In this document: piece after piece, positions 36,801 through 48,460 of the stretch
Layout: each line of letters starts with the position of its first letter
Numbering within the stretch: the first letter of the stretch is position 1
Position numbers and translations under genes: made by a program
Source: Desarmillaria ectypa
Taxonomy: Eukaryota; Basidiomycota; Agaricomycetes; Agaricales; Physalacriaceae
Assembly: GCA_030407005.1 (NCBI GenBank)
Contig: JAUDYN010000014.1
Location: 310,001 to 374,000 of the forward strand
Reading direction: 5' to 3'
DNA: 64,000 nt
The notes under the pieces: model-generated
Seen by the model: only the letters and a program-made list of their open reading frames with translations
Databases searched by the model: none
Told to the model about the DNA's origin: nothing

Positions 36801-37037
36801 AGAATAGCCCTTAGTTCTTGTTCATATGTGGATATGAAGGTTGTATCATAATAAAAGTGTCTTGACTTGTTATCTGGTACCAAGTCAAATAGATCCTCTT
36901 TGTTGGATATCCTATCACCTGCAGTGGCTTGTAGAGTAGCTGTGAGTCCTTCCACTTTTAAGCATCATGAAGTCAGATAAAGGGTCCTTCTTTCTCCTGC
37001 AATTGTAGTTCAATCCCCCCTCATGGTGGGCTCCACT
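33895..37037 (-). pseudogene. Element E: gag and DEGSQ-type aspartic protease of another gypsy family
   Basis: Minus-strand relic. The gag part covers 36490-36053 (WVAFKSQIYEFHL..., a capsid-like helix-rich piece) and 35783-35094. It has a Cys-rich segment CGYDRCDMGYRDC and the downstream MPDGSDLPKGSG...IDRWHEEH block seen after the zinc knuckle in a widespread Agaricomycete gypsy family. The protease lies at 34688-34383 and carries LDEGSQVVAMF, in which Glu replaces Ser/Thr of the usual D(S/T)G, ending YDILLG. RT and integrase are missing: element A begins exactly where pol should follow. A leader with a GGAGCCCACCATGAG segment lies just inside the LTR at about 37022-37035 (possible primer-binding region). 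Confidence 0.78.
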
Positions 37038-37503
37038 TGTAAGAATGGCAAACTCTCTGGTGAGAGAATTACAGTTTGCTTTTACAAGATCTTTTGTATA
37101 CAGTAAGTATATGAGGAGATGCAAGAACCACCCACTTCAGATTGGTAAGGATCCACTTCTGATAGTGAAGAAGAGTGAAAGAGTGGGACTCAACATCCTT
37201 TCAAGAGTTTGAGCTTTGAGAGTAAGTTCTAAGTGATAGCAACAAGCTTCCATGCTATCCACTAGCAATATTAGGCATGAGGCTGCTAAAGTATGCTAAG
37301 CTGGAGGCTTGGATAGAAAATTTATTCCTTTAGTATACTATGAGCTTGATTGTCCTTTCTCTCTAGTTGTATTGGTGCTTTTATACTTTTCAGAACCAGG
37401 CTGACTTCCTATCCCTATATCTATCTATTCTGATAAATCTTGCCAAGTAGTGACCTGCTCCATTATGTCCACCCCTTTTTACACTCATAAATGATTCTTC
37501 TAG
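37038..37503 (-). repeat. Element E 5' LTR (LTR-C family), truncated by element C
   Basis: Minus-strand end GCCATTCTTACA at 37038. It aligns with 24075-24540 and stops at TTCTTCTAG|TGTTAGG, where the 3' LTR of element C begins. The intact relative at 24530 reads TCTTCTAGAGGGAAACC, so C broke this LTR in its middle. Confidence 0.82.
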
Positions 37504-37896
37504 TGTTAGGACCCAGTCCCCATGTGATCTTGGGATCAGGCACTACTCTTGGGCTGTCTTGCATTCAGAATATCACCCTTGATAAGAGAGTGGCTTAGAT
37601 CTTTAGATGAGTGTAGGAGATGGTATATGATTTAAGTTTAGTCAAAAGATAGGGAATATACATGAAAACTACCCTACTTATATACTGAAAGTGTGAACTA
37701 ATAATAGTGATGACCATGAGTTGTCCATGCCTGAAATGAATAGAATTGCATGACCATGGTGTGACCATAGTGAGAAGTGTGAGAATAGATGATGACATGG
37801 TGGAATTAATGGTTGCTATTGATGAACAATAGTGACATTGATTCAGAGTGATGATTAGAGGTTGGATAAGATAATGAAAATGGAAAAATTGTAACA
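37504..37896 (-). repeat. Element C 3' LTR
   Basis: 393 bp. On + it runs TGTTAGGACCC to AATTGTAACA, with a TATA-type core (CTTATATACTG on +) near 37680. It is followed by the polypurine tract complement TTACCCCCTTGC. Confidence 0.88.
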
Positions 37897-37929
37897 TTAC
37901 CCCCTTGCTAAAGCAGTCATCCCAACTGC

Positions 37930-40900
37930 TAAGGTTCTTCAGGAGTTTTGAGTTGTGATTTTGCTTGTTTGATCCAGTACTGATTGATTAGCATTTTCCA
38001 CTAGTCTATGTCTGGATTAATTATCCATTTTTAGAAACCATCTTTTCATTGTGCAAGATAAGCAATATCACCATTCTCTGAGTATTTGTAGTCAAGAATG
38101 TTGACCATCTTCTTTTCTTGTGTTATGATTTTGGCAATTTGTAGGACTCAGTTGACATTCTTTTCATATTCAGCAATTGCTTCTTGCACATTTCTCATCT
38201 TGGTGTCTCATACCCAAGAGTTGTGTTCTCAGGTCCATCCTTTCCACTTGATGAAGTAGTCTATGACTAATTTCAATGGTTGGCCTTTCTTGGCTTATAC
38301 CCTATGGGTTCTTGAGTCCAAAACTTCTTTGATCTTGTATTTCTCTTGTCTGTTGACAAGGTCTGAAGATAGTGGTGGCAGTTATTGTTGATTTGGGAAA
38401 GCTGGTGGAGTGTAAGACATTAACAGCTTTTCATTGAATCAGGGATGAATCTTCCAGTGAGATGGCAACTTTAGTTTGTATGCTGAAGTGCCAGCCTTTT
38501 TGAGGATTACAAATGGTCCTGTTCATTTGTTGTTGAGTTTCTTCTTGGGTCATGGAAGATGAAGGTTGGTTGTATCTAACCAGACCTTATCACTGACTTG
38601 GTATTCTCCTGCCATTCATTTTCTTTTGTCATACTGTGTTTTCATCTGCATGGCTGCCTTTTCCAATGTCTCATGCACTTCTTTATGAACTTGTGCCATA
38701 GTTTTGATGAACTCCATGGCTACTGGGTTAGCAAATGAAGTTTGTCAAATAGAATCAGGGATGACTCAAGGGTTTCAGCCATATAGCATCATGAATGGAC
38801 TTTTGCCAGTAGCTGAGTGTATGCAATTATTGTGAGTGAACTCGGCCAAAGGTAGCCATTCATTCCAATCTGTTTGCTGATGATTAATAAATATCCAGAG
38901 ATATTTTTCGATCTCTTGATTTACTCATTTGGTTTGTCTATTGGTCTGGGGGTGATAGGTGGTAGATGCATTCTGGGTGATGTTTAGCATCCAGTATAAT
39001 TCTTTCATGAAGATGGAAATGAATTGTGTGCCCTGATCTGAAATGACCACTTGGGGTATTCCATATTTTGCATAAACATGATTCCAGAGAATTTGCGCCC
39101 ATCCTTCTGCTGATATTTCTTCATGACAAGCTATTGGGATAATGGCCTTGGAGAAGTGGTCTACAATGACTAGTAAGGCATCATAGCCATCAGATTTGGG
39201 GAGTCCTGTAATCATATCGACTGAGATATGGGTCCAGGAGGATGTGGGAATAGTATTTGGGTGAAGAGGCAAGGCCTTGGCTTGAGTATTGCTCTTGGTT
39301 TGTTGATAGGTTTCACAACCCTTCATGTATTCCTCAATGTCTTTCCTCAGCTTTGGCCACCAGTATTCCCTGAGTACTAGTTTGGTAGTCTTGGCTATAC
39401 CAGGATGTCCTGCTATGACATGATCATGGTATTGGGTGATGATTTCTCCTCATAAAGCTTTGTCCTGGGGAATATAGATGCATCCATCATAGTATAATAT
39501 TCTGTTTTCCTGGATGATCCCTCTTTCATGGTTGAGGGACTTGGCTATTCCCTGATCCCACTGGTCCTTGTGTTGGATGATGTCTCATATATGTCCAATT
39601 TGTTCATCTATAGTGGGCAAAATGAGTGCATGGAAATGTTCAGGGGTTAGGATAATTATGTCCTGATTGTCCACCTTTCCTTGATCATGATCATCCCATC
39701 AGCTGAGTGGATCAGCCTTCTTGTTCACTGTTCCAGCCTTGTGCTGGAGAGTGAAATGATACTCAGCTAGTTTGGTGACCCATTGGGCTTGTTGACAGTT
39801 CAGCTTTTGCAGTTTTCAGAAGTACTGGATGTTTTGGTGATCTATCCAGATTTCAATTGTTTCTTTTGCACCCATTAGATAGTGATGCCATTCTTCAAGG
39901 GTAAGCATGATTGCTAGCAACTCTTTATCATAAATTTCATAGTTGCATTCCATAGCAGTCAATGCCTTGGACATAAAGGCCACCAGCCTCCATTTCCTGT
40001 TCTGCTCTTGACTCAGGACAGCACCAGTGGCTCCATCACTTGAATCAGCCTCAACTCTGAATTTCCCATCATTGGATGGGATCATTAGGATGACATTCAT
40101 TGTCATTTGCAGTTTGAGTTGTAGGAATGCTTGTTCCTGCTCCTCTCCCCATTTCCATTTGGTGTGTCTGGTTAGTTGTGGGAGGGGTCAAATGATTTTG
40201 GAATAATCTCATATGAATTTCTGGTAAAAGTTCATGAATCCTAAGAAGGACTGTAGTTCCTTCTTTTTTGTCAGTACCAGCCATTCTGTGATTCCTGGGA
40301 TCTTGACCAGATCCATGTGAATCACATCTTTGCTGATGATAACACCTAGATACTCAGTTTTGAGTATCTCAAACTTGCATTTCTCTGCCTTGAGGAACAA
40401 CTTGTTTTCTCATAGACATTGGAGTACTTGCCATATAACATGTCAATGTTCCTCCAGTGTCTTGGTGAAGATAAGAATATTGTCAAAGTAAATGGTCACC
40501 TTTCCCCTGGCAATAAGGTCTTTGAAGATATCATTCATCATCCACTGAAAAGTGGCTGGTGAATTCATAAGGCTGAAGAATATTACTGTGGGTTTGAAGA
40601 GTCCCCAGTTAGTTCAGAATGCAGCCTTTTCTTCATCTCCTTCTCTGATGTGTACATTGTTGTATCCCCATTGAACATCTAATTTGGAGAAATACTTCAT
40701 ACCTTGTAGCTTGTTGATGAGTTCAAAGATCAAGGGGAGGGGGTATTGGTTCTTGATCATTATTTCATTCAGTTTTCAATAATCCTGAATGGGTTAAAAG
40801 GAACTATCTTTCTTTTTTTACAAAGAAGAAAGAGGATGCAAAAGGAGACTGAGATGGATGCATGCATTCTGAGCTTAAGTTCTCTTCTAAGAACTTATCA

Positions 40901-41700
40901 AGTTGTTCTTGTTCATTTTGGTTGAGTGGGTAGACTTTACAGTCTGATGTGGACTTAGCATTGGGTATTAGCTCAATGGCATAATCCCAAGGCTTACATT
41001 TGGGGAGTTTGTCAAAGCTTTCTTTGGAGAATAAATCTCTAAAGCTTTGATACTGAGGAGGTACCATTTCCTCAAAGGTTTTCTTTGGCTTTTCTGCATT
41101 GGTGGCTGCAGCTAACTCATTCACATGATGTACTGCCCATATGACAAGCTCTTCTTGCATGTTAATGGCAAGGATCATTTTGCCATCTTCTAATTCATCA
41201 TCCCACTGATCCTTGTCATCTGCATTGGGAAGAGAATAGGGTTTTTGATGCATTGACAGCATCTGAAGATCATCCTCCCAGTCTTCCAGTTGATGACCAG
41301 ATTATGTCGCTTTAACCAATCATGGCCTAAATATATGGTCTTGGAGCCAAGGTCTGTGACAGCTAAGTTAATTCATTTGGTGTATCCACCAATCATCATT
41401 CAGAGTTCCACAAACTCTGTGATATCTCCCATCTTATTGTGGGTTCCATCCACATTATACATGGGAATCAGGACTGCAGCTTTTCAGGTGTCCAACTGAT
41501 GCTGAAGGACATATGATTGATTGATAGAGCTGCCTGTACAGCCACCATCCAATAGTGCTCTGGTTGTCAGTGCTTTCTTTCCCATACATGGGGCAAGTTG
41601 TATATCCACCATAAAGTCCTGTCCAGAACTTTTGGTATCTTGGATATACCAGATCAGTTTGCAGAGTTTATAGAGCCATTCTCAAGTTTGGCTCTCTCTA
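37930..41700 (-). pseudogene. Element C pol (broken)
   Basis: Right to left: protease with ALLDGGCTGSSIN (41549-41541), where the catalytic triplet reads D-G-G rather than D-S/T-G. RT N-terminus 41262-40804. The RT catalytic box is YFDN at 40490-40479. LKAEKCKFEILKTEYLGVII is at 40400-40330 and RNase H at 40106-39816. Integrase core 39326-38925, with VDMITGLP, ISDQGTQF and PQTNRQTK. The chromodomain region near 38275-38180 has IKWKGWT followed by a stop. Stops and frame changes occur throughout. Confidence 0.86.
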
Positions 41701-42695
41701 GTTTGTAAGCTCTTTGCAAGCTCATCAGTGATCTCTCTGAGTCATTTAGGATGGACCCACATAGAGAGAGAGGCTTTGGCAATGGCCAAGTTTCTGGCAG
41801 TATGAATTGTGCATAGAGTCTAGTCAACTCCGAATGGCTTGTACCACATGTGATTGGGTATCCCCTTGTTAGGCAGGACTTTGGGATTAGGTTTCAGAAT
41901 GGATAGTTTCAATTTGGACTGTTGTGCTTTTCATAATTGGAAAGCCATGTCATCCTCTTCATCAGGTACTTTGATGACAGTGGTTCTGTGAATGGGCCCC
42001 CTCTTTACCACCTGGGCACTAGCAGATCCTCCCTGTTCATCAGCTGTCACTGCTACCAATGAGGTTAGAGCAGCCTCCCCACTGTCTTCGGAGGTGTCAG
42101 TTGCTGTATTGAAGAGTTGATCCCAGCCATCAGTGCCAACGGCTCAACCTTCCCCTTTCCTGCCAAGTCTGGTGGCTTGCTGCTTTTTCTCCAGTCAGTG
42201 TGACCATCATGCTTCATGCTTGGGTGGTCATAATTCCACAAGTCAGGTGTCCTGATCTTGTTCTTGGAGGACCTCAGTGTTCAGCCTTGATAGGCACTTG
42301 CTTCCTCCACAGACTCTAGCAAAGCATGACTTGACTCCCTAAGCAGGAGTGTAGGAGTGTTCAGCTTCAGAGGCCCTAGGCTGTCCCATCTACTGACCCC
42401 AGTCTATGGTTTAACCCATGTAGTCAGTGAACTCTGAGAGTTCAGTGACTCTTGTGCAGTGCCAGCACCATCTGGCAAATCCTGCACTTTGTTGGAGGCT
42501 TGGGATTCTTCATATATAATCATGTCATTACACTCTTAGAGTGTATCATATTGGTTTTTTGATTCTTTGGGGGTACTTGGAGTCAGAGTTTGTAACAAAG
42601 TCTTATTTCTTTGTTTATGTAATTGTTCTAGTGTGTGTATACAAGTCTGACCTGCAGAAACCAAGGAGGAGCCAATAGAGGCTTTGGCCATGCAA

Positions 42696-43092
42696 TGTTA
42701 CAGCCCTGTCTAACATGTGACTTGGGACATAAGCTTCTCTCTGGGCTGTCTTGCATTTGGACAATCACCCTTTAAGTAGAGAGGTGGACTTGGTCTTTGG
42801 TGTGGTGTAATAGAAGGTATATGAGTGCAATTTAGTTGAAAGGTAGAGTACAATGGTGAAAACTACTCTACTTATATACTGAAAGTATGACATTATTAAT
42901 AAATCAAATAGTATTGTCCATGAGAGAACAGTGTGTAAGTTGGATGGATCATAAGTGAATGAGAGTAAATTAGAGTATGAATTGTCAAGGAATGGGGTGG
43001 TTATTGGTGAATGTGTCAATACTGACTTGAGATAAGATGTGCAGTGTCATGGATATGATGAAATAAGATAAGATAATGGAAAAATCATAACA
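42696..43092 (-). repeat. Element D 3' LTR
   Basis: 397 bp, on + TGTTACAGCCC to AATCATAACA, followed by the polypurine complement TTACCCCCTTGTT. The last 50 bp match the 5' LTR remnant at 52211-52262, except for a CG in the remnant (AATCGTAACA). Confidence 0.9.
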
Positions 43093-43119
43093 TTACCCCC
43101 TTGTTAAAGCAGTCATCCC

Positions 43120-44760
43120 AACTGCTAAGGTTCTTCTTCAGGGGTATCAAGTTGTGATAAAACTTGATTGATCCAATACTGGTCAATCAAGTTTTTCCAA
43201 GTTTTTTCATCTGGGTTGATAATCCATTTTTGATATGCATCCCTTCGTTGAGCAAGGTATGTGACATCTTTATCATCAGAATATTTGTGGTCTAGTATCT
43301 TGACCACTTTCTTGTTCTTGGTTACAATTTTTTGAGTGTATAAGGCACAGTTTATGCTGGCCTTGTATTCTTCAATCGCTTCCATTGCATTCATTATTTC
43401 TGTTTCTTGTACCCAAGAGTTGTGCTCTCTGGTCCAACCCTTCCATTTGATGAGGTAGTCCATGACTTCTCTAGATGGTTGTTCTCATTTGGAGCATACT
43501 TGACAAGTGCACCAGTCTAAGACTTCTTTGATTTTGTATTCTTCTTGACCATTGACAAGGTCTGGAGGAGGAGGAGGCAGTTGTTGTTGGTTTGGGAATG
43601 AAGGTGTGATATAGAGAGTCAACAATTTCTTGTTGAATTGGGGATGTATTTTCCAGTGGGGTGGCAGTTTTAACTTGTATGCTGCCATACCCGATTTTTT
43701 GATGATCTTGAATGGTCCTGTTCATTTATCATTGAGCTTCTTCTTTGGTCATGGAAGATGAGGTTGGCAGTATTGAGCCAGACCTTGTCCCTGATTTGAT
43801 ATTCTCAAGGTGGTTGTTTTTGTTTGTTATATTGCACCTTCATTTGCATTGCTGCTCTTTCCAAGGCATCATGAACCTCTTTGTGAACTTTGGCCATCAT
43901 TTCTGTGAATTCTATGGTGGTGGGATTGGCGAAATTGGTCTTTTGGATAGACTCAGGAATGAGTCAGGGATTTTGCTGGTGGTGGAATATACTCTGTTGT
44001 TATGAGCAAATTCTGCCAGAGGTAACCATGCAACCCAATCTGTCTGTTGATGGTTGATGAAGATATGGAGATATTTTTCAACCTCTTGATTGATTTGTTC
44101 TGTCTGTCCATCTGTTTGTGGGTGATATGTGGTGGATGTGTTTTGCATAATATTCAGCATCTGGTATAGTTCTTTCATGAAAGAAGACACAAATTGAGGT
44201 CCTCGATCTGAAATGACTACTTGAGGCATTCCATATTTCGCATAGATGTGGTTTTGGAGTATAAGGGCCCATCCTTCTGTGGATAGTTCTTCATTGTATG
44301 GAATGAGAATGATGTTTTTGGAAAAGTGGTCTATGATGACCAATAAAGTGTCAAAGCCTTCTGATTCTGGAAGACTAGTAACCATATCTACTGAGACATG
44401 AGTCCAAGGGATGTCTGGGATTGTGTTGGGATTAAGAGGAGCAGCTTTTGCTTGCATATCACTCTTCATTCTTTGGCAAGTTTTGCATCCTTTGATGTAG
44501 GATTCAATGTCTTTCTTTATATTCAGCCACCAATATTCTTGTAGGATGAGTTCCTTGGTTTTGGTGATTCCTGTATGTCTGGCAGTGATATGATCATGAT
44601 ATTGTGCAATGATCTCACCCCATAGGGATGTGTCTTGAGGAATGTAGATGCACCCATCATACCACAATACTTCATTTTCCTGAGTGATTCCTCGTTTGTG
44701 GTTCAGGGATTTTTCAATCCCTTGATCCCATTATCCTTTTTGTCGAGTTGCATCTCTTAT
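43120..44760 (-). pseudogene. Element D integrase and chromodomain
   Basis: The open frame 44667-43912 carries the HHCC zinc region (HDHITARHTG...CKTCQ), and the complete catalytic triad context VDMVTSLP, ISDRGPQF and NQEVEKYL, followed by LAEFAHNN. A second open frame, 43463-43125, encodes a chromodomain with YLIKWKGWTREHNSWV and a C-terminal tail ending DTPEEEP. Chromodomains of this class direct integration toward histone-marked heterochromatin, which fits the nested pile-up. The two frames are separated by frameshifts and stops at ~43700-43900. Confidence 0.87.
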
Positions 44761-44799
44761 ATGCGTGACTTGTTCCTCAGTTGTGGGCAGTATTAGTGC

Positions 44800-46281
44800 C
44801 TGGAAATGTTCAGGAGAAAGAACAATCACATCTTGATTGTCTTCTTTTCCCTGATCATGATCATCTCTTCAACTGAGGAGATCAGCCTTCTTGTTAGCGA
44901 TTCCAGCTTTGTGTTGAAGGACAAAGTGGTATTCTGCCAATTTGGTGACCCACTGAGCTTGTCAGCAGGTCAGCTTCTGGGGTTTTCAAAAATACTGGAG
45001 GTTTTGGTGGTCAGTCCAGATTTCAATTGTTTCCTTTGTGCCCATAAGATAATGGTGCCATTCTTCTAGTGCTAACATGATGGCCAGCAATTCTTTGTCA
45101 TAGATTTTGTAATTGCATTCAGTAACCATCAATGCTTTGGACATGAAGGCAACAGGCCTCCATTTCCCATTCTGTTCCTGGCTAAGGACAGCGCCAATGG
45201 CCCCATCGCTAGCATCTGCTTCTACTCAGAATTTTCCATCATCTGAGAGGATCATTAGAACAATGTTGGTGGTCATCAACTTCTTGAGTTGATTAAATGC
45301 TTGTTCTTGATCTGATCCCCAAGTCCAATCTACTTTCCCAGTCAATTGAGTGAGAGGTCATATAATTTTGGAATAGTTGCGAATGAACTTTCAGTAGAAA
45401 TTTGTGAATCCTAAGAAGGATTGAAGTTCCTTCTTCTTTGTTGGGGTTGGCCATTCTGCTATCCTGGCAATCTTGACAGGATCCATTTGGATTGCATCTT
45501 TGCTAATGATTACTCCTAGGTACTCAGTTTCGAGTACCTCGAATTCACATTTTTCTGCTTTGAGGAATAGTTTGTTCTCTCAGAGACATTGGAGAACTTG
45601 TCGAACAATGATTCGATGTTCTGATAAGAATTTTGTGAAAATGAGAATGTCATTGAGATAAATGGTGACTTTTCCTCTGGTGATCAAGTCCTTAAAGATG
45701 TCGTTCATCATCCACTGGAAAGTGGCTGGTGAATTGGTAAAGCCAAAGAACATAACCATGGGTTCAAAGAGTCCTCGATTAGTTCTGAATGCGGCTTTTT
45801 CTTTGTCTCCTTCTCAGATTTGTACATTGTTGTATCCCCAGTGAACATCTAGTTTGCTGAAGTATTTGGCTCCTCATAACTTATCAATAAGTTCTGAGAT
45901 GAGTGGAAGGGGAAAATGATTTTTAATTGTCATTTCATTCAGTTTATAATAATCCTGAACTGGTCATAGGGAACCATCTTTCTTCTTTACAAAGAAGAAA
46001 GGAGAGGCAAAGGGGGATTTGGAAGAATGGATTCTTCCAGAATCGAGATTTTCATCAAGGAATTTGTCAAGTTGTTCTTGTTTGTTTCTATTGAGAGGAT
46101 AGACTTTACAGTCTAGTGTGGATTTAGCATTCAGGGTTAACTCGATAGTGTGGTCCCAGGGTTTTTGGTTGGGGAGTTCATCAAAGCTTTCTTTAGAGAA
46201 CAAGTCTCTAAAGCTTTGATACTGAGGAGGCATGAGCTTCTCAAAAGTCTTTTTTGGTTTTTCTGCATTTGTGGCTGCCGC
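44800..46281 (-). pseudogene. Element D RT and RNase H, 3' part
   Basis: Includes FVKKKDGSL then stop near 45965, SPATFQWMMND (~45720), the catalytic box YLND at 45660-45649 (first Asp changed to Asn), YLGVIISKD, and RNase H VEADASDGAIGAVLSQEQ with YDKELLAIMLALEEWHHYL. The frame is broken by several stops. It is interrupted at 46282 by a TGAT-element. Confidence 0.85.
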
Positions 46282-47621
46282 TGATGTGCTTGGTAATGGC
46301 GAGTGACAAAAGAATTAGGGAATGGCAATGAACACCAATCACACTAAACCTCTTACTACTCTACACTTAATCACCAATATTGAATTCGGGCGGTTTCGAG
46401 TACAATGGAAGCACTCTGCAGACTTCAATAATCAAGTACAATTGTCTTAAAGATGTTTTATTCGTTACTAGTGAGTTTATACAAAGTACTACTCGTACTA
46501 GTGGGGTGGGTAAGACACAATTGGATAAGAGTGACTTGGTTTGAGCTACTGCGCTCGTTCTGACTGAAATGGCTTCAGGCTGGTGGCACTCTTGGCCCTA
46601 TACTGCTTCCTACAAGTGATAAACACTTGACTAGCCGCACTCTTGGCCTAAGAATAAACTATAACTCCGAGAACTTTGCTTGAACTAACTTCAAAACACT
46701 CCGGACCTTTGCAGGACACAACAGTGACTCTAATGGACTTCAATTCAATGCAATTCTATGGGTGACTTAGCAACTATTAATCACTTCATCGAGGTTAAGC
46801 ACAAATGCCTTTAATTGGGGACACCAGTTACTACCAGTGAGGGCTCAACTGCGGGGATGGCTTGCCTGCTTTGCACGAGCACCCATCCCACTACTTATAT
46901 ACTACTGAGGCAGAACTATAAATATCATCTGGGTATAGGGTATATTGGTAAGGATTTCTTGGCTAGTCACGAATAATGGTGAATAATCACACAATAGTTG
47001 GCCTAGTCTGTTTTCTTTTCAAATATTTGGTCTAGAGACTCCACAGTTGGTCTTTCCGCACCCTTGGCACAACTACATGCCCTAGTAATTCGGTTATATG
47101 AATATCCGGATATTGGTACCTGTAACAGCTATCCGATCATGATCGAGGGTGCAGTCTGGCTCCACTAGCATCGATCATAAGAGATCTATATCGAAATAGT
47201 TGGATCTGGGCTCAAGGTTAATCCATTCCTAATTTATTTCTAAGTCCTGTTTCAAGATTGCCATGTGACTAGTTATCCTGACTTAGGTGTTTATGCCCAG
47301 TCTGGGCTGCTAGTGACAGAACTTGATGAGATCTGTGTACTCTGCTCCTGGTTTTGGTGTGCTAGTAGCATCCTTCGTTTGCTAGTGGCTGTATTTCACT
47401 TAGTCCTGCTAGCATTCGAGTTACTAGTCTGGCCGGCTGGTAGATTTAACCCACTAATGGTGTTGCATCTAAGTCCTGGCTCTACCAGTTGCTTACTGCT
47501 TTTAACTATCAGCTTGAAGCCTCAGCTATAGTCCTCTATGTATCACTAGTACAGGATAGATGTGCAATAGTATTGTTACAAAATCGCAAAATCTAGGTGT
47601 GAATGCGTAGATGGCATATCA
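46282..47621 (-). mobile_element. TGAT-element, clean insertion with 4-bp duplication CCGC
   Basis: 1340 bp, on + TGATGTGCTTGGTAATGG to GGCATATCA. Flanked by CCGC at 46278-46281 and CCGC at 47622-47625. Removing the element and one CCGC rejoins GTGGCTGC..CGCCAG..TTCATTCGCATG, which aligns base for base with element C at 41101-41130, so the insertion is precise. Many CpG sites persist. The core AGTATATAAGTAGTGGG is present on the minus strand and an AATAAAAC polyadenylation-like motif lies ~190 bp from its 3' end. Confidence 0.93.
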
Positions 47622-48460
47622 CCGCCAGTTCATTCGCATGGTGTACTGCCTGAAGAATGATTTCTTCTTGCATATTGACTGCAAGAATAGTCTCACCTTC
47701 CTCTAGTTCTTCATCCCATCTGTCTTCTTCATCTGCATTGGGAATGGTGAAGTAATTTTTTATGCAATGATATCATCTGAATGTCATAACTCCTGATTTC
47801 CAGTTGACTAGGGGATTATGGCATTTAAGCCAGTCGTGGCCCAAGTATACTGTCTTGGAGCCCAAATCCATGATTGTGAGGTCGATTCATTCTATGTGGT
47901 CTCTGATGGTCATTTGGAGTTCCACAAATTCAGTTATGTCACCTGCCTTGTTTTGAGTTCCATCAGCATTGTAGATGGGGATAGGAGCTGTGGCTTTTCT
48001 GGTATCCAACTGGTGTTGTTGGATGTATGTTCAATTGATAGAACTGCCTGTGCAGCCACTATCCAACAATGCTTGAGTTGTCAATGTTTTCTTTCCCATA
48101 CAGGGAGCAAGTTGGATATCCACCAAAAAGTCTCTACCAGAGCTCTTGGTTCCATGGATATACCAGATCAGTTTGTGAAGTTCATAGAGCTGTTCATGCA
48201 CAGAGCTCTCTTTGTTGTTCAAGCTCTGAATGAGCTCATCAGTTATCTCTCCAAGTCATTTGGGATAAACCCAAATGGAGAGAACAGCTTTGGCAACTGC
48301 CAAGTTCTTGGTGGCCCGAATTGCCCATAGAGTCCAATTGACTCCAAAAGGTTGGTACCACACATGATCATGTACCCCCTTGTTAGGCAGGATTTTGGGT
48401 GTCAGGGTGTTGGCTCTGAACTGTTTTACTTTCCATTGTAGAAAAGCCATGTCGTCTTCT
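47622..48460 (-). pseudogene. Element D protease and spacer
   Basis: Minus-strand aspartic protease with QALLDSGCTGSSIN (DSG codons 48063-48055), then a LGHDWL-type block near 47830. Spacer sequences up to 48460 match A and C. Confidence 0.84.

Larger units (their letters stand above)
37504..42695 (-). mobile_element. Element C, 3' half (LTR, pol, end of gag-pol spacer)
   Basis: Chromovirus on the minus strand. Its 3' LTR is 37504-37896 and pol extends to ~41700, followed by spacer up to 42695. There it is interrupted by element D, whose 5-bp target duplication TGCAA marks the cut. The other half resumes at 52263. Joining the two flanks restores similarity to elements A and D across the cut, which proves the nesting. 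Confidence 0.9.

Noticed and set aside
36915..37124. Small minus-strand gene at the right end of element E
   Set aside because: It spans the LTR end and leader of element E, so it is non-coding element sequence read through.
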